Shown here: positions 63,394 to 64,000 of the stretch, one piece after another
How the letters are laid out: each line of letters opens with the position of its first letter
Position numbering within the stretch: position 1 is the first letter of the stretch
Assembly: GCF_014648915.1 (NCBI RefSeq)
Contig: NZ_BMSA01000002.1
Span: forward strand, 434,001 to 498,000
Source of the DNA: Streptomyces phaeofaciens
GTDB taxonomy: Bacteria; Actinomycetota; Actinomycetes; Streptomycetales; Streptomycetaceae
Length of the DNA stretch: 64,000 nt
Reading direction: 5' to 3'
The notes under the pieces: model-generated
What the model was told of the DNA's origin: nothing
The model's input: the letters and a program-made list of their open reading frames with translations, nothing else
Databases searched by the model: none
Position numbers and translations under genes: made by a program

Positions 63394-63821
63394 GGTGCTG
63401 CCTCTTCTGTGTACGCGGTGCGAGGCGAGCGCGGGGGTCGTTTGACGGACCGTGCCGGGGGACGTCGGCGGCCGTACGGGTTGCCGTCAAGGCAAGCCGT
63501 ATGACACGGGGACCACTGCCGACGCTCTAGCTCTCGTACCGCTGAGGGGTTCCCTCCGGTCGTCGTACGCGATGGGCCGTACGGTCAGGGAGGGCTGTCG
63601 GGTCGGAGCCGATCGGGCCACCGACCGGGCATCCTCATACGTGCGGCCCGTCGAATATTCGGCAGGCGCATTACCACCATACCCTGGAATCACGCACATG
63701 CGATGGCCGATCCGGTCACGTTGTGGTTGTCACAGTGCCGGGCCCGGTCCCTCGCGTCGTCCAGGCCACACGTATTGACCAGGGACTTCCGCCGCGCGGC
63801 GGGCGGGCTATTGTGCGCTTC
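63394..63821. promoter_or_regulatory. Divergent control region of the helicase and ferritin-like genes
   Basis: No convincing gene in 428 bp. It includes the 10-bp palindrome CGAATATTCG at 63652-63661 and a lower-GC stretch 63650-63690. The helicase may have a long 5' leader here. The GCCGCGCGGC palindrome near 63790 precedes the ATG at 63822. Confidence 0.4.
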
Positions 63822-64000
63822 ATGACGACCTCTGACAAGCCTGACAACGCGTCCGACGAGCCCGCGGAGTCCGCCGAGTCCGCGGAGTCCGCCGCACCCA
63901 CCGGCATCGCCGCCCAGGACTGGGCGCAGGCCTCCGCCGATCCGCAGTACCGGGCCGCGGTCGTGGACCTGCTCGGCGCCCTCGCGTACGGCGAGCTGGC
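63822..64000 (+). CDS. Ferritin-like fold protein, N-terminal part (truncated by window edge)
   Basis: The first 59 codons of a gene that continues outside the window. After a Ser/Glu/Ala-rich N-terminus (repeats of ESAESAESA) it reads GIAAQDWAQASADPQYRAAVVDLLGALAYGEL, which fits the first helix of the ferritin-like, MiaE-related proteins that often sit next to this helicase in Streptomyces. Only the start is seen, so the family assignment is tentative. Confidence 0.6.
   Translation, partial: MTTSDKPDNASDEPAESAESAESAAPTGIAAQDWAQASADPQYRAAVVDLLGALAYGEL

Noticed and set aside
63601..63680. Attachment site or small gene suggested by the CGAATATTCG palindrome
   Set aside because: No integrase, no direct repeat and no coding pattern nearby; a 10-bp palindrome alone is not evidence.

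Overview
The window is high-GC DNA (third codon positions almost all G or C) with GTG starts, GGAGG-type ribosome binding sites, many 1-11 base gene overlaps, mycothiol biosynthesis (mshB), an AfsR/SARP regulator pair and long Pro/Gly/Ala-rich protein tails. This fits the chromosome of a Streptomyces species. No tRNA, rRNA, CRISPR array, transposase or integrase is visible.

Left third (1-19.7 kb): three oligopeptide ABC transporter loci lie close together. The first is cut by the window edge and only its two ATPases remain (1-1297, plus strand). The second is complete on the minus strand, in the order permease, lipoprotein, permease, ATPase, ATPase (13546 down to 7423). The third is complete on the plus strand, in the order lipoprotein, permease, permease, ATPase, ATPase (14100-19739), and is divergent from the second across a 553-bp gene-free region. 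Between loci one and two sit a methyltransferase, a DinB-like protein, a large AfsR-type regulator and a small SARP that converges on it. The second locus has the gene order published for the bldK morphogen importer, but that identity was not proven here.

Middle (19.9-40.3 kb): an S9 peptidase; mshB with small membrane proteins; a Gly-rich membrane protein with a VanW/PG-binding-like domain; a tightly coupled ABC exporter plus histidine kinase and response regulator operon, preceded by a near-perfect 32-bp palindrome; a SirB1-like protein coupled to a GNAT acetyltransferase; ferredoxin and dapC; secreted proteins; dapE, a LOG-family protein, folP, a DivIVA-like protein, tag and an enoyl-CoA hydratase.

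Right (40.7-64 kb): DUF3117 protein, O-methyltransferase, ECF sigma factor, zinc-type anti-sigma factor, HtrA protease, TatB, an unknown protein, Mrp, DUF1003, an MgtE-N/CBS protein, a lipoprotein, CorA, a SUFU-like protein, an MFS exporter, a PHP phosphoesterase, MarC, a 50-aa protein, a NYN nuclease-like protein, a hydrolase, a DEAD-box helicase with a roughly 500-residue Arg/Lys-Ala repeat tail, and the start of a ferritin-like protein.

From mshB to corA the order closely follows Mycobacterium tuberculosis Rv1170-Rv1239 (mshB, fdxC, dapC, dapE, LOG, folP2, DivIVA-like, tagA, DUF3117, O-methyltransferase, sigE, rseA, htrA, tatB, mrp, MgtE-N/CBS, corA), so this part is an old conserved actinobacterial backbone. 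The peptide-transporter and SARP region on the left is the more accessory part. The main points for follow-up are the palindrome ahead of the exporter/two-component operon, two genes whose only plausible starts are ATT and CTG, a leaderless promoter for the AfsR-like gene, the helicase tail, and a long corA leader holding a short upstream ORF.
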